Shown here piece by piece: positions 1 to 8,558 of a DNA stretch of 64,000 nucleotides (position 1 is its first letter; each line of letters opens with the position of its first letter). Source of the DNA: SABY01 sp964593705 (GTDB taxonomy: Bacteria > Bacteroidota > Bacteroidia > Bacteroidales > 4484-276); the NCBI GenBank assembly GCA_964593705.1, contig CAZQIV010000002.1, forward strand, positions 76,766-140,765. Direction: 5' to 3'. Made by a program: the position numbers and the translations under genes. The notes beneath the pieces are model-generated. The model made no database searches. It saw nothing but the letters and a program-made list of their open reading frames with translations, and was not told the origin of the DNA.

Positions 1-1
1 T

Positions 2-31
2 AGAAACCGCTTAACGTTGACTTTGGTATGA
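2..31 (+). CDS. Possible 3' end of an upstream gene, perhaps a sensor kinase
   Basis: One frame entering from the left edge stays open to a TGA at 29-31 that overlaps the ATG of the LytTR regulator by four bases (ATGA). The nine visible residues end in LTLTLV. Kinases of the LytS type commonly sit directly upstream of LytTR regulators and often overlap them like this, so a kinase C-terminus is plausible. Only a few codons are visible and the other two frames contain early stops, so this is a weak inference from context. Confidence 0.25.
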   Translation, partial: RNRLTLTLV

Positions 32-756
32 AAAAGATAAAATGCCTTGTAATTGATGACGAACGCCTGGCCAGGGATTACATCAAGAACTACATCAGCA
101 AAATTCCGGAACTCGAACTCCTGGGCGACTTCAACACCCCATTAAAAGCTACTGAATTAATAAAATCGGGGAAGGTTGATTTAATGTTTTTGGATATTCA
201 AATGCCAGATATTACCGGTATCGATTTTATGAAAAGCCTGACCCGCAAACCGGAAGTTATTTTTACAACAGCCTACCAGGAATATGCCCTGGAAGGTTTC
301 AACCTCAGCGTGGTTGACTACCTCCTGAAACCCTTTTCTTTCGAACGCTTTTTTCAGGCTGTGAACAAGGTTATTGATAAACTGGAACAAAAAAACACTG
401 CTGGCGAAGACCAGGAAATAATACCACAAGCACAAACAACTTTTGCCGACACTTATCTTACCATTCGTGCCGACCGGAAATTTTACAAAATCAATTTCGA
501 CGACCTGATTTACATTGAAGGGCAAAAAGCTTATGTGAGTTTTCATACCAGCAAGAAACGGATAACAGCCATAGCTTCTCTAAAAGAATTGGAGGAATCA
601 TTGCCAAAAGAAAAGTTTATCCGCATTCATAAATCTTACATTGTGGCTATTCACGAAATTATGTCGCTTGAAGGCAATATGATCGAAATAAATGACACAG
701 AGCTCCCCGTTGGAAAGAGTTACAAGGATGCTGTGATGAAAATATTCGGGGTTTAA
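28..756 (+). CDS. LytTR-family response regulator
   Basis: Cytoplasmic two-component response regulator of 242 residues. The receiver domain spans about residues 4-118: acidic pair D10-D11, phospho-acceptor D56 in FLDIQMP, the conserved threonines in IFTTAYQ and the lysine of LLKPFSF. A LytTR DNA-binding domain fills about residues 138-240 with the typical stretch IYIEGQKAYVSFHT and a C-terminal LPVGKSYKDAV. This is the usual two-domain size for the AlgR/LytR class, which binds direct repeats upstream of its targets. The ATG overlaps a possible upstream stop (ATGA), consistent with a kinase-regulator operon whose kinase lies outside the window. Targets cannot be told from the sequence. Family assignment is firm. 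Confidence 0.93.
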   Translation: MKKIKCLVIDDERLARDYIKNYISKIPELELLGDFNTPLKATELIKSGKVDLMFLDIQMPDITGIDFMKSLTRKPEVIFTTAYQEYALEGFNLSVVDYLLKPFSFERFFQAVNKVIDKLEQKNTAGEDQEIIPQAQTTFADTYLTIRADRKFYKINFDDLIYIEGQKAYVSFHTSKKRITAIASLKELEESLPKEKFIRIHKSYIVAIHEIMSLEGNMIEINDTELPVGKSYKDAVMKIFGV

Positions 757-765
757 TTTGTGGGT

Positions 766-792
766 CAGGGTTTGATTCAAAGTCAGGCCCTT
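766..792. repeat. Short palindrome, CAGGGTTTGA/TCAGGCCCT family
   Basis: Eleven-pair hairpin (three of the pairs are G-T) just after the regulator stop codon. Related palindromes of similar size and the same outer CAGGG...CCCTG frame occur at 39764-39794 and 63702-63734. It could act as a transcription end, but there is no strong T-run after it. Confidence 0.45.
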
Positions 793-858
793 CTATGTTG
801 TAATCCAAACTTAGTTGAAATATTGGAAATTCATTTGATACCGTTTTCTATTAAAAAA

Positions 859-1470
859 TCATTCATTTCGTATTTTTATCAACTCAACAAGTCTTTCAAA
901 ATCCATACTTTCTCCATAAATCATATTCTCCTGCATTTCCTGATAATCTTTTTTGTACAGGTCATAAAATTTTCGGGGAGGTAAGATTTCTAAATTTTCA
1001 ATTGCCAGGTTTTCATAGTTCACAGTTTTTACGGCGGTGAATTTCTTTCGGTGTTCGACAATAGATCTGAACAATTCAATATCCTCAATGGCCTTTTGCC
1101 CAAATCTTGTTTTTATTATTTTCCCAATATCATATAAATGTCTCGACATTCTTTCGTGCCTGATTTTTTCAACTGGCTTTTGGAACTCTTCGTGGAGTAA
1201 TATCATTTTCTCCAGGAAAGTTTTCTCTGGAATTACCGTGTTCGCGAGAAATTCATTTTCTGTAAAAAGTGATCCTGGATAGTGGTCATCAATTATTGAA
1301 TTAATTCTTGTTTTTGTATAAGGCTCTAAAAGCGACCTTGCCCCAAACTCAATCAATACTCGATTCGGCAGATATGGTATTTCTTCGAAAACAGATTGAT
1401 AATTTACCTTAATAGTTTCCGGGTCTTGGTCGGATATTTTGATGTTTTCTATTTGTTTTAATACTGACAT
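859..1470 (-). pseudogene. AbiEii-type nucleotidyltransferase toxin, C-terminal remnant
   Basis: The 203 readable residues match the C-terminal two-thirds of the large AbiEii/AbiGii (DUF1814-type) family: RVLIEFGARSLLEPY, then PEKTFLEKMILLHEEFQKP, then ERMSRHLYDIGKI and a final ENMIYGESMDFERL. Family members normally begin with about 120 further residues that carry the GG(S/T)xL and DxD nucleotidyltransferase motifs. Those are absent: the reading frame begins at MSVLKQIENIKISD and upstream (1471-1715) there is only palindromic non-coding DNA. AbiEii proteins are type IV toxins that modify tRNA ends; without the catalytic half this copy should be inactive. No AbiEi-like antitoxin is seen next to it. 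The loss lies next to the attC-like repeat at 1546-1693, so the deletion may have come with that insertion. Confidence 0.8.
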
Positions 1471-1545
1471 TGAATAATATTTGTCCCAAAAATAGTAAAA
1501 TTATGGGACAGATTATTGTGTGATAGAATGTTCTTTCCACCTTGT

Positions 1546-1693
1546 AGCTAACGGTCGGCGGCTATGGCTCGCAGCCGCCCAGTTGCAGGAAGTTTATTAA
1601 AGATTCGTATGTTTCCTTTTGCAATCATTTTACCAAATGAACACTAAGCGGCTGTGAGCCATGATTTGCTGTTGGCTTGTGCGAATTGCAAAT
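1546..1693. repeat. attC-like palindromic repeat at the 3' end of the restriction cassette
   Basis: A 132-bp stem-loop candidate bounded by AGCTAAC (1546-1552) and GTTGGCT (1671-1677). Inside it, 15-base arms at 1564-1578 and 1648-1662 pair with one mismatch, and GGCGGCT/AGCCGCC (1557-1563, 1573-1579) forms a smaller perfect hairpin. The layout (outer TAAC...GTT boxes, inner long arms, variable centre) resembles integron attC sites, although the second base of the core box does not fit the RYYYAAC consensus. Bases 1671-1693 are repeated exactly at 5601-5623 on the far side of the restriction genes and, with three mismatches and inverted, at 33495-33517 after hsdR. No integrase gene is in the window. 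Confidence 0.55.
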
Positions 1694-1715
1694 GTGCTTG
1701 GCTGTGTGGGTTGAT

Positions 1716-2438
1716 TTAATTTACAAAATTCATAATAATGTGATATAATGTAAATTTTGATTCATTGGAAGCTTCACCGCGCTTGTGATTTGTACTAAAA
1801 GTATTTTCATTGTCATTTATAGAATTTCTTTCAATTTCTCCTAACAATTTTCCTGTTTCATTGTTTTTATAGACATCCTCAATTTTATGTACCAAAACAT
1901 TAACAATATTATCATCACATTTTTTAATGACGTAGCCTATCATACCTCCAAATTCCATATTATGAGCATATTTTCCTGTCATAAAGCGGAATATTCCTCC
2001 ATTTTCTACATAGGAGTCTTTAACTTTTTTGTTTGTATAGACATATTCGTTTATTAGTTTGGTTGAGCCATCCAAATTTTTTGCTTCAAATGAAAAGTGT
2101 TTATTTCCATTTCCCCATTGGCTATGTTGAAATTTCAAGTCAATAAAACCCTCTTGATCTCCATCTGTACGAGGTTCTCTATTTACAATAAACTCAAAAG
2201 AATTAAATTTTCTGTCATTTATTAACCAGCGATAAATGCTGTTTGAGATAGCATTCTCATTTTTGATTTTGGGATTGTTTATTATTCTTAATATATCTTC
2301 CTTATCATCTTCCTTTATGAACTTCAATAAACCAAAAAAGATATAATTCCTCCAATCATTATCACTGAGTTTACGTCTTTCGATGCAGCTATCTGATAAT
2401 AATTTTGTTGGTGGAAGTTTTATGTGACCGTGATTCAT
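1716..2438 (-). CDS. Putative PD-(D/E)XK restriction nuclease partner
   Basis: A 240-residue protein not recognised as a named family. It carries a possible PD-(D/E)XK core: acidic E82/E88, D100 in FIDLKF and E118-A-K120 in FSFEAKNLDG, the D-x(17)-ExK spacing expected of many restriction-type nucleases. The gene lies directly downstream of the 1007-residue DNA methyltransferase and overlaps it by ATGA (2435-2438), so the two are translated together. The natural reading is that this is the cutting partner, or a modulator, of a type II-like restriction-modification system. The DNA is visibly richer in A and T than the neighbouring housekeeping genes and is bounded by 23-bp direct repeats, which points to horizontal transfer. 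The enzymatic role is inferred from motif and context only. Confidence 0.6.
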   Translation of the reverse strand: MNHGHIKLPPTKLLSDSCIERRKLSDNDWRNYIFFGLLKFIKEDDKEDILRIINNPKIKNENAISNSIYRWLINDRKFNSFEFIVNREPRTDGDQEGFIDLKFQHSQWGNGNKHFSFEAKNLDGSTKLINEYVYTNKKVKDSYVENGGIFRFMTGKYAHNMEFGGMIGYVIKKCDDNIVNVLVHKIEDVYKNNETGKLLGEIERNSINDNENTFSTNHKRGEASNESKFTLYHIIMNFVN

Positions 2439-5400
2439 TTAGCTAGTTTTATTATATCCTTAGCGTCTTCGAATGCTTTTGTAATTGACCAGTTACTGAG
2501 AATGCTATTTTTAATTAGATATACACAGTCTTTTCCAACTATTCTATTTTGTAAAAGCGTAAACTTTTTCGAGCTGGATTTTAATAATTCTTCACTTATG
2601 GAATATGTTAATATTTTTTTTGATGAAACTTGAGAGTTTTTAGAACCATTAAAATAAATTGCAACCACGGTTATGCCTGAGCCAAAAACATTATCAATAT
2701 ATGATTCTATTCGAGGGGTATCTGTAAAATAGAGTTCAAACATATCCTTCAATGTTTGCTTATATTCTTTTAATGGAGTTTTGTTTTTTTCAAGTATTGT
2801 TTTACCTGACATAAGAGAATCTTTAATCCTTTGTCTTTCATAAAAACTTAATTCATATAAATCATAGATTAATTCATTTAATAAGGCTTTATCCTCACCA
2901 TCATATTCCAGTTTCTCATCAGTGATATCTTGACTTAATTCTGTTATTTCGGATATTATATTCTCATCAAGTTGTTCCGGTATAGGTATATTTCTAATGG
3001 CAGCGGTCGTAATATTCGACATATTTGCTCCGTCATGTCTCCTATATTTTAGTGTTAAAAAATATTCGATTAATTCAGAATTCAACAAAGCAGTAATAAA
3101 CGGATATAGCTTTTCATCTTGTAATTTTATTCCATAGATCAAATTAGAAAAAAATAGGTTTTTATTTGAATAGGCAGCCTTAATCTTATTACCAAATCTA
3201 TTTACTACTATCTTCTTACCCTCAAAAACTAGCATACTTCGAATGCGTTGAAAATTGTGCTTATTTACATCATTTTTATTTATGTAGCCATCAATATTAT
3301 TAATTCTAAACGATTCAATTATTTCTGTAGGTTGATAAATATATGGCGTATCATAGTAATTGTCTTCATTTTTACTTAAATATTTTTCAAAAGCAAATTT
3401 TTCATGCCATAAAGCTTTTTCATTATTTGAAAACTTGTTAAAATCACTTAATGAATAATAACTTTCCAATTTTTTATTTCCAATTCTTTTTAAACCCTCA
3501 AAGCTTAGCTTTTCATCTTTAAATAAATATTCGTCTAATTTGTTCTTATCAGATATCTTCCTTATTAATTCTAAATCATATTCATTTCCTATCAAATAAT
3601 CACGTAAAACAATCTTATTTGTTTGTATGAGTTTTTGCCTTAAATCAATTCGTTTATCTTCTTGTATAATCAATAAGTTGAATTCTTTTGAATATAGTTC
3701 TAAATCAACAGGATAGTATTTTATAATAGATGTTGGTAAAACATTTTTATTATTAAATATTGTAACAACAACTGGTTCTCCTGCTCTTTCGAATAATATC
3801 TTTCTAACTCTTGATAGTTCGTAAAAGGTTTCTATTTGATACTGTGAAAAGAAAAAATCTTGAAAATGAACTGAATTATCATTATAAAAATTTGAACTGT
3901 TTTGTACAAACCCAAATTTTGTATTTGCATTAGCCCAATCTTTAATTTTAAGCATAAATGCCTGAGATATTTGATTATCTCCAATTATTTTGCTTGCATA
4001 TATTTTTCTGCCATTTATTTCAGTAAAATAGTTTTTCAGAAAACTTAGCTCCTTCTCATTATCTTTATCCTGTTTTATTTTAAAAAATGGTGGGTTTCCA
4101 ACTATGTATTTAAAAGTGTTTCCAACAAAATGCAGTTTGGTTTCACCAATTTCAAGGGAGTTTCCATTTATTATATTCTGAGAAAAATCTGGGAATATTA
4201 TAATTTCATTACCGTTTACTATTTTTTGTTTTACGTACTCTTTTATATCCTCATTGTTTAATCCTTTAAGTACTTCTAAGTAAAGGGCAAAAATAGTTAG
4301 TCGCCAAGCTGTGTTTTTCTTCTCTATTCCAAAGATGTATTTTTTTAATAGTTTTATACGGTGTTCTATAATTTCAGAAATGCTTGCTTCCTCCTCAATT
4401 TGCGATTTTTGTAATATTTTTCGATATGATAGAATTAGAAACATTCCTGAACCACAGGCGGGGTCAAGAACCGTGCCTGTCTCTGATATTACTTCATCAA
4501 TAATTAAGTGTGCTAATTTTGGAGGCGTGTAGTATATGCCTTCGTCACGTTGGTCTTTTTCAAGAAACACTTCGTAGATATGGCTGATAAACTCTATAGG
4601 AATTACATCAAATTGAAAATCAAAAAGCCTTAACTGGCTTGATTTTTTATCTTCTTGTATCGCACTGAGAATTGAAAGAGAGGAATTACTAATGTAATCT
4701 TCTTCAATAGTAGGTGAAGCAAATAGACGATTGCTAAAAATCTTATTTAATAAATAATATAATTGATTGATTTTTTGAGGATCATTCTCTTGTAACAATA
4801 ATTTATAGTTTGTACCCTTACCAAAATAATGTTGATAAAAGTCCGAATTGATGATATGGTTGTCTTCAAGAAATTTGATAAACAACATCCTGTCAATTAG
4901 AGCTTGTATCTCTTCTGTTTTATCCTTTCCAATTTTTTTCTCTAAATCATTTCTAAGTAATTTAAGCTGTTCAACCAGTTTTTTATCAATTCGCTCATTG
5001 TGTTTTATATTGCGAATGAAATCTGAATAATTTGTCCAAAATGCTCCAGAATCAAATTGCCATTTTTGAATTCTTCTAAGTTTTTGTTCATCCTCACCTT
5101 TTATTTTAAATTCGTCAATCTTGGCAGATTGCTTTCTTGGATTAGATTTAGCATAATTGAGTGAAATCTTATCTGATTCCTTAAAATAAAAAAAGAGGTC
5201 GTATTTATCCTTATTCCAGAAATACCGTTTTATCTCAAATAACTCCTTCTCACTTAATGGTATTAAAATTAAACAGAAGGAACTATTGGAACTTTCATTA
5301 TTATAGGCGAATAAATTCCCCGAGAGTTTATTGCTAAGTTTTTTGTTATCTGACAAATGCAAAGTTTCCTTTACGATATCTTTATCGAAAGTGAATCCTA

Positions 5401-5458
5401 AATTCACGAAAAATGTTTGCATTAAACCCATCAAATTTGCAATATAAAACCTTTTCAA
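2435..5458 (-). CDS. Class I adenine-specific DNA methyltransferase (type IIG/Eco57I-like)
   Basis: A 1007-residue SAM-dependent N6-adenine DNA methyltransferase. The SAM-binding motif DPACGSGMFL starts at D332, preceded by GIYYTPPKLAHLIIDEV, and the catalytic NPPF is at 455-458. An N-terminal helical region (about 1-300) and a long C-terminal region (about 550-1007) with target-recognition-like segments give the size and layout of type IIG/Eco57I-class enzymes. I see no clear PD-(D/E)XK core in the N-terminal 100 residues, so this protein may only methylate, with cutting supplied by the 240-residue partner that overlaps its stop codon. The pair would modify the host at a specific site and restrict unmodified phage DNA. 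The start at MKRFYIANLMGL is the first ATG of the frame. AT-rich composition and flanking direct repeats suggest recent acquisition. Confidence 0.88.
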   Translation of the reverse strand: MKRFYIANLMGLMQTFFVNLGFTFDKDIVKETLHLSDNKKLSNKLSGNLFAYNNESSNSSFCLILIPLSEKELFEIKRYFWNKDKYDLFFYFKESDKISLNYAKSNPRKQSAKIDEFKIKGEDEQKLRRIQKWQFDSGAFWTNYSDFIRNIKHNERIDKKLVEQLKLLRNDLEKKIGKDKTEEIQALIDRMLFIKFLEDNHIINSDFYQHYFGKGTNYKLLLQENDPQKINQLYYLLNKIFSNRLFASPTIEEDYISNSSLSILSAIQEDKKSSQLRLFDFQFDVIPIEFISHIYEVFLEKDQRDEGIYYTPPKLAHLIIDEVISETGTVLDPACGSGMFLILSYRKILQKSQIEEEASISEIIEHRIKLLKKYIFGIEKKNTAWRLTIFALYLEVLKGLNNEDIKEYVKQKIVNGNEIIIFPDFSQNIINGNSLEIGETKLHFVGNTFKYIVGNPPFFKIKQDKDNEKELSFLKNYFTEINGRKIYASKIIGDNQISQAFMLKIKDWANANTKFGFVQNSSNFYNDNSVHFQDFFFSQYQIETFYELSRVRKILFERAGEPVVVTIFNNKNVLPTSIIKYYPVDLELYSKEFNLLIIQEDKRIDLRQKLIQTNKIVLRDYLIGNEYDLELIRKISDKNKLDEYLFKDEKLSFEGLKRIGNKKLESYYSLSDFNKFSNNEKALWHEKFAFEKYLSKNEDNYYDTPYIYQPTEIIESFRINNIDGYINKNDVNKHNFQRIRSMLVFEGKKIVVNRFGNKIKAAYSNKNLFFSNLIYGIKLQDEKLYPFITALLNSELIEYFLTLKYRRHDGANMSNITTAAIRNIPIPEQLDENIISEITELSQDITDEKLEYDGEDKALLNELIYDLYELSFYERQRIKDSLMSGKTILEKNKTPLKEYKQTLKDMFELYFTDTPRIESYIDNVFGSGITVVAIYFNGSKNSQVSSKKILTYSISEELLKSSSKKFTLLQNRIVGKDCVYLIKNSILSNWSITKAFEDAKDIIKLAK

Positions 5459-5970
5459 AGGTAATAAATTATTTGTTGTTGAATAATTGAAATCTGTAGG
5501 CTCTAATCATAAGTTTTGTACAAAATGTTATACAGATAAAAGTTCGTTAACTACCTGAATGTTGGACAAATTGCACTCTTTTGCAATTTTTGGTCTAAGC
5601 GTTGGCTTGTGCGAATTGCAAATCTGTGCAATGTGCGTGGGCTTCTTCACTATGTGGGTAGGTACAAACAAAATTAATTCTATTTGGTAGCGTTTTATTT
5701 TTTTGTCTATTTTCTATTCCCATTTGTTTCGTTTTATTACTTCGGTATCTTATTCAGCCTTGCAGGTAACAGCATAGATATGTTTCCGGACTTAAGGTTC
5801 GAACACCTCACTCAGCAAAATACTTAAGCGGGAAAGAACTCCCGAAAATAAAACCAATTTAATTTCAGAATTCCACATTCGTTGAAAGTTTATTTTTCAG
5901 GCTGCCAAATTTAGGGAAATATTTATTGGGAAGGCATGCCTTGTCTCTACAAAAAAATACCCCAATAACC
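5459..5970. other. Gene-free stretch upstream of the methyltransferase
   Basis: No coding frame stands out. It contains the second exact copy of the 23-bp cassette-border repeat (5601-5623), a small TTGCA/TGCAA palindrome around 5570-5590, and a direct repeat theme of TGTGCAATGTGCGTGGG beside it. The promoter of the methyltransferase operon must lie in 5459-5600, which is strongly A/T-rich. Confidence 0.6.
5601..5623. repeat. 23-bp cassette-border direct repeat, second copy
   Basis: Identical over all 23 bases to 1671-1693 (begins GTTGGCTTGTGC, ends ATTGCAAAT). The two copies lie 3930 bp apart in the same orientation and enclose the nuclease-methyltransferase operon. Recombination between them would excise the operon with one repeat. 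Confidence 0.85.
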
Positions 5971-6660
5971 CTACCTCCTCCCTTCCCACTCCCCATAAAA
6001 CTGCTCCAGGAAATCTTTCATATATTGATGCCTTTCCTGCGCCATAAGTTTTCCGGAGGCGGTGTTCATTTTATCTTTAAGCAAAAGTAACTTTTCGTAA
6101 AAATGGTTGATGGTGGGTGAATCGCCTTTTTTGTATTCCTCCTTGCTCATGTTTAGTTTGGGCTTTTCCTCCGGGTTGTATATGGATCGGTTTTTAAATC
6201 CCCCATAATTAAAAGCCCGTGCAATGCCAATAGCCCCGATGGCATCCAGTCGGTCGGCATCCTGCACCACGGCCATCTCGGGGGAATGAAAATCCACTTT
6301 TCCCAGGCTGTTCTTGAACGACATGTTTTTGATAATGTGTACCAGGTGCTCAATTTCTTCATCACTAACAGTTTGCGTTTTCAGGAAATCAGATGCTGTT
6401 TTTGGCCCGATATCTTCGTTGCCATCATTAAATTTTGGATCGGCAATATCGTGGAGCAGGGCGGCAAGTTCTACAATAAAAAGATCGACATCTTCGGTTT
6501 CGGCAATTTTTTTTGAGGTTTTCCAAACGCGGTAGATGTGCCACCAGTCATGGCCGCCTTCGGCATCAGCCAAAGTTTCTTTTACAAACTGTTCGGTTTG
6601 ATGGATGATGGCCTTTTGTTGTTTTGATGTTAGCATAAATAAATTTTTGTAATCCGTCAT
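5971..6660 (-). CDS. HD-domain metal-dependent phosphohydrolase
   Basis: A 229-residue HD-superfamily hydrolase of the YedJ/PF01966 kind. Metal ligands are visible as H37 and H41 (GGHDWWHIYRVW), H70-D71 (ALLHDIADPKF) and the later aspartate in VVQDADRLDAIGAIGIARAF. The size is right for a stand-alone HD protein acting on a nucleotide or other small phosphate ester in the cytoplasm; the substrate is unknown. An alternative start at M9 (MLTSKQQ) would remove eight residues. It is transcribed in the same direction as the downstream M64 peptidase, but a 120-bp gap separates the two and co-transcription is not evident. Confidence 0.88.
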   Translation of the reverse strand: MTDYKNLFMLTSKQQKAIIHQTEQFVKETLADAEGGHDWWHIYRVWKTSKKIAETEDVDLFIVELAALLHDIADPKFNDGNEDIGPKTASDFLKTQTVSDEEIEHLVHIIKNMSFKNSLGKVDFHSPEMAVVQDADRLDAIGAIGIARAFNYGGFKNRSIYNPEEKPKLNMSKEEYKKGDSPTINHFYEKLLLLKDKMNTASGKLMAQERHQYMKDFLEQFYGEWEGRR

Positions 6661-6779
6661 TACTATTCAGGGTCTGTTTTTATAGTGCTGTTTTTTCCCG
6701 CAAATTTCGCTGATTAGCGCTGATTTTTTTCTGCGAAAACCTGCGTTATCTGCGGGAAACCTGACTAAAAAGACAAACT

Positions 6780-8207
6780 CTATTTTGAATACTGATCGAT
6801 AACCTGCTCGATGGCTCTGCGGCAGGCGGGGCAAAATTCCTGTTTGTTGCGTGTAAACATGATGCAGTCGATGGCCGAGCGATACTGCCCGTGTTGCGAA
6901 TAGTTAGCCCCTTCGAAGGCACCCGTGGTGTTTTTGTTTTCCATCCCGCCAATCATGTCCAGCATTTCTTTTTTCTCCCTCATAAATAAATCCTCAACCT
7001 GCGACTCCGGAACTTTGGCTGCGCGGAGTGCCGTGCGTTCCTTCTGAATTTCCTGGCTGTGGGCATCAAATTTTTCCTTATCCCATGGGGTTGGTATGGG
7101 AGTTCCGGGTTCCACCAAATCTTTCCATTTCAAATTTTCAGGATCGGGCAAGGCTGTTACATTAGGTTCCCAGGGCTCCACGGTAACATCAGGAATTTCG
7201 TAGGAAACAGAGGAGGAATAATATTCATCGGCCAGGGCAGCAAAGGAGTGCCCAAACTCATGCACAAAAATATAATTGGAGAATTTATTATCAGCGGCCA
7301 CCGTGGAATACAAATTAAAAATGCCTCCGCCACCATAAGTTTTTTCGTTGATAAGAATATACATGTAATCGTAAGGAACCGTTGAGGCCACATCGCGTAT
7401 GGTGCGGTTATCGTAAGCCAGGGCATAGCGCTCAGAATCGAAAGCACTGTACGACATCGACAGCGGGGTTCTTTTAAACACACCCGGATGGGGCTTATTT
7501 ACTCCGCTCACAGCAGCGGGGGTTTCGACTACCCGCACATTAAAATCAGCTTTTCGGGATTTGTAGGGCTCCACATTAAAAAGTTCTGCCGCAAGGCGTT
7601 TTACATCCCCCCTGAATTTTTCCATCTCATCTTTACTGTATCCATCTCCTAAAATTACAATATCCACATGATTATTTGGCGATCCGTTTTCAATCAAAAC
7701 CCAGGAATCATAAGGACTTTCGTACGATGCAGGATTGGCTTGCCTGGAAGCGGGATCGATAGTATAAGTCCAGAGCGGAACAAATTCATTTTTATTGTTT
7801 CGCTTTTTGATGGTTAAAACTACAGGATTTTTAGGCCAGGGTAAACGCACTGATTCGTGAAATGTACCCCATTGTTCTTTGGCTTCGGGAATGGTTTGCC
7901 ACTCGCCAAAGATGCTTCCAAAACCACGGCTGTAAATTGGCTTCATGGTTTCTTCATCTTTAATTTCAACAAAATAAAGCCCACGGTTCAGGTCGTCAAG
8001 CAATATGGTTTTACTTCCTGCCCAGGTTCCGTCATTTAAAATTCTGTCGGGCGAAAAGTGCTCCTCCGTGGCAGTTCCGCTGTGGAAGTAATCGAAGCGC
8101 ATGGTGGCATCGGTAAAATAATGGTCATAGTTTATTCCAAGAGAAGACTGCGCAAAAATGCCTGTAAATGCAAGGCTCAGCAAAAAGCTTAAAAAAATGT
8201 GTTTCAT
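6780..8207 (-). CDS. Secreted M64-family metallopeptidase
   Basis: A 475-residue secreted zinc peptidase of family M64 (IgA-peptidase-like proteins of Bacteroidetes). A signal peptide (MKHIFLSFLLSLAFTGIFA, cut before QSS) is followed by an N-terminal beta-sandwich domain of the peptidase M64 N type (about 20-150) with the tract YSRGFGSIFGEWQT, then the catalytic domain with VDIVILGDGYSKDEM and the zinc site HEFGHSFAALADEY, where H316, E317 and H320 form HExxH and D326 is a likely third ligand. Near the C-terminus lie IDCIMF and FCPACRRAIEQV cysteines. Members act on extracellular or periplasmic proteins. No T9SS sorting domain is present. Monocistronic by appearance; confident family assignment. 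Confidence 0.92.
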   Translation of the reverse strand: MKHIFLSFLLSLAFTGIFAQSSLGINYDHYFTDATMRFDYFHSGTATEEHFSPDRILNDGTWAGSKTILLDDLNRGLYFVEIKDEETMKPIYSRGFGSIFGEWQTIPEAKEQWGTFHESVRLPWPKNPVVLTIKKRNNKNEFVPLWTYTIDPASRQANPASYESPYDSWVLIENGSPNNHVDIVILGDGYSKDEMEKFRGDVKRLAAELFNVEPYKSRKADFNVRVVETPAAVSGVNKPHPGVFKRTPLSMSYSAFDSERYALAYDNRTIRDVASTVPYDYMYILINEKTYGGGGIFNLYSTVAADNKFSNYIFVHEFGHSFAALADEYYSSSVSYEIPDVTVEPWEPNVTALPDPENLKWKDLVEPGTPIPTPWDKEKFDAHSQEIQKERTALRAAKVPESQVEDLFMREKKEMLDMIGGMENKNTTGAFEGANYSQHGQYRSAIDCIMFTRNKQEFCPACRRAIEQVIDQYSK

Positions 8208-8226
8208 TATTGTGGAAATTAATGTT

Positions 8227-8547
8227 TTACGAAAGGTTTAATTCGCCGTCGAGGCCTGCAATTTTAAATGTTTTTTTGATGAAAGGATTTGAATTAACGA
8301 TCGAAAAATTTTCCTTGCCAACTTTTTTGGCATACAAAACACACAACCTTATAAACGATGAGGTAACAAACTCTACCATTTCGAAATCGAAAACCACCAG
8401 GAGTCGCTTGTCGCTTTGCGGGACGAAGTTTGTCATTATCCGCTCTTCAATTTCAGGTTGAAGTTTCACGGACACGTCAGTATCCAGCTTCCCTGAAAAT
8501 TTACAGGTTTGGATGTGTTCAATTTCATTATAAAAATATTCAGCCAT
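8227..8547 (-). CDS. STAS-domain protein (anti-sigma factor antagonist-like)
   Basis: A 106-residue single-domain protein with STAS features: an opening strand pair EHIQTCKFSGKLDT, a central LLVVFDFEMVEFVTSSFIRLCVLYAK in place of the usual DLSxVxFIDSSGL segment, and a closing KKTFKIAGLDGEL that matches the end of anti-anti-sigma proteins. The position of the regulatory serine is occupied by TSSF, so phosphorylation by an RsbW-like kinase is possible but no such kinase is nearby. Such proteins act in partner-switching control of stress or biofilm genes. It lies 12 bp after the aldehyde dehydrogenase stop in the same direction and may be co-transcribed with it. Confidence 0.75.
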   Translation of the reverse strand: MAEYFYNEIEHIQTCKFSGKLDTDVSVKLQPEIEERIMTNFVPQSDKRLLVVFDFEMVEFVTSSFIRLCVLYAKKVGKENFSIVNSNPFIKKTFKIAGLDGELNLS

Positions 8548-8558
8548 AATATTTATTT

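Noticed and set aside
5790..5830. GGTTCGAA suggesting a tRNA T-arm
   Set aside because: No acceptor, D or anticodon stems can be folded around it.
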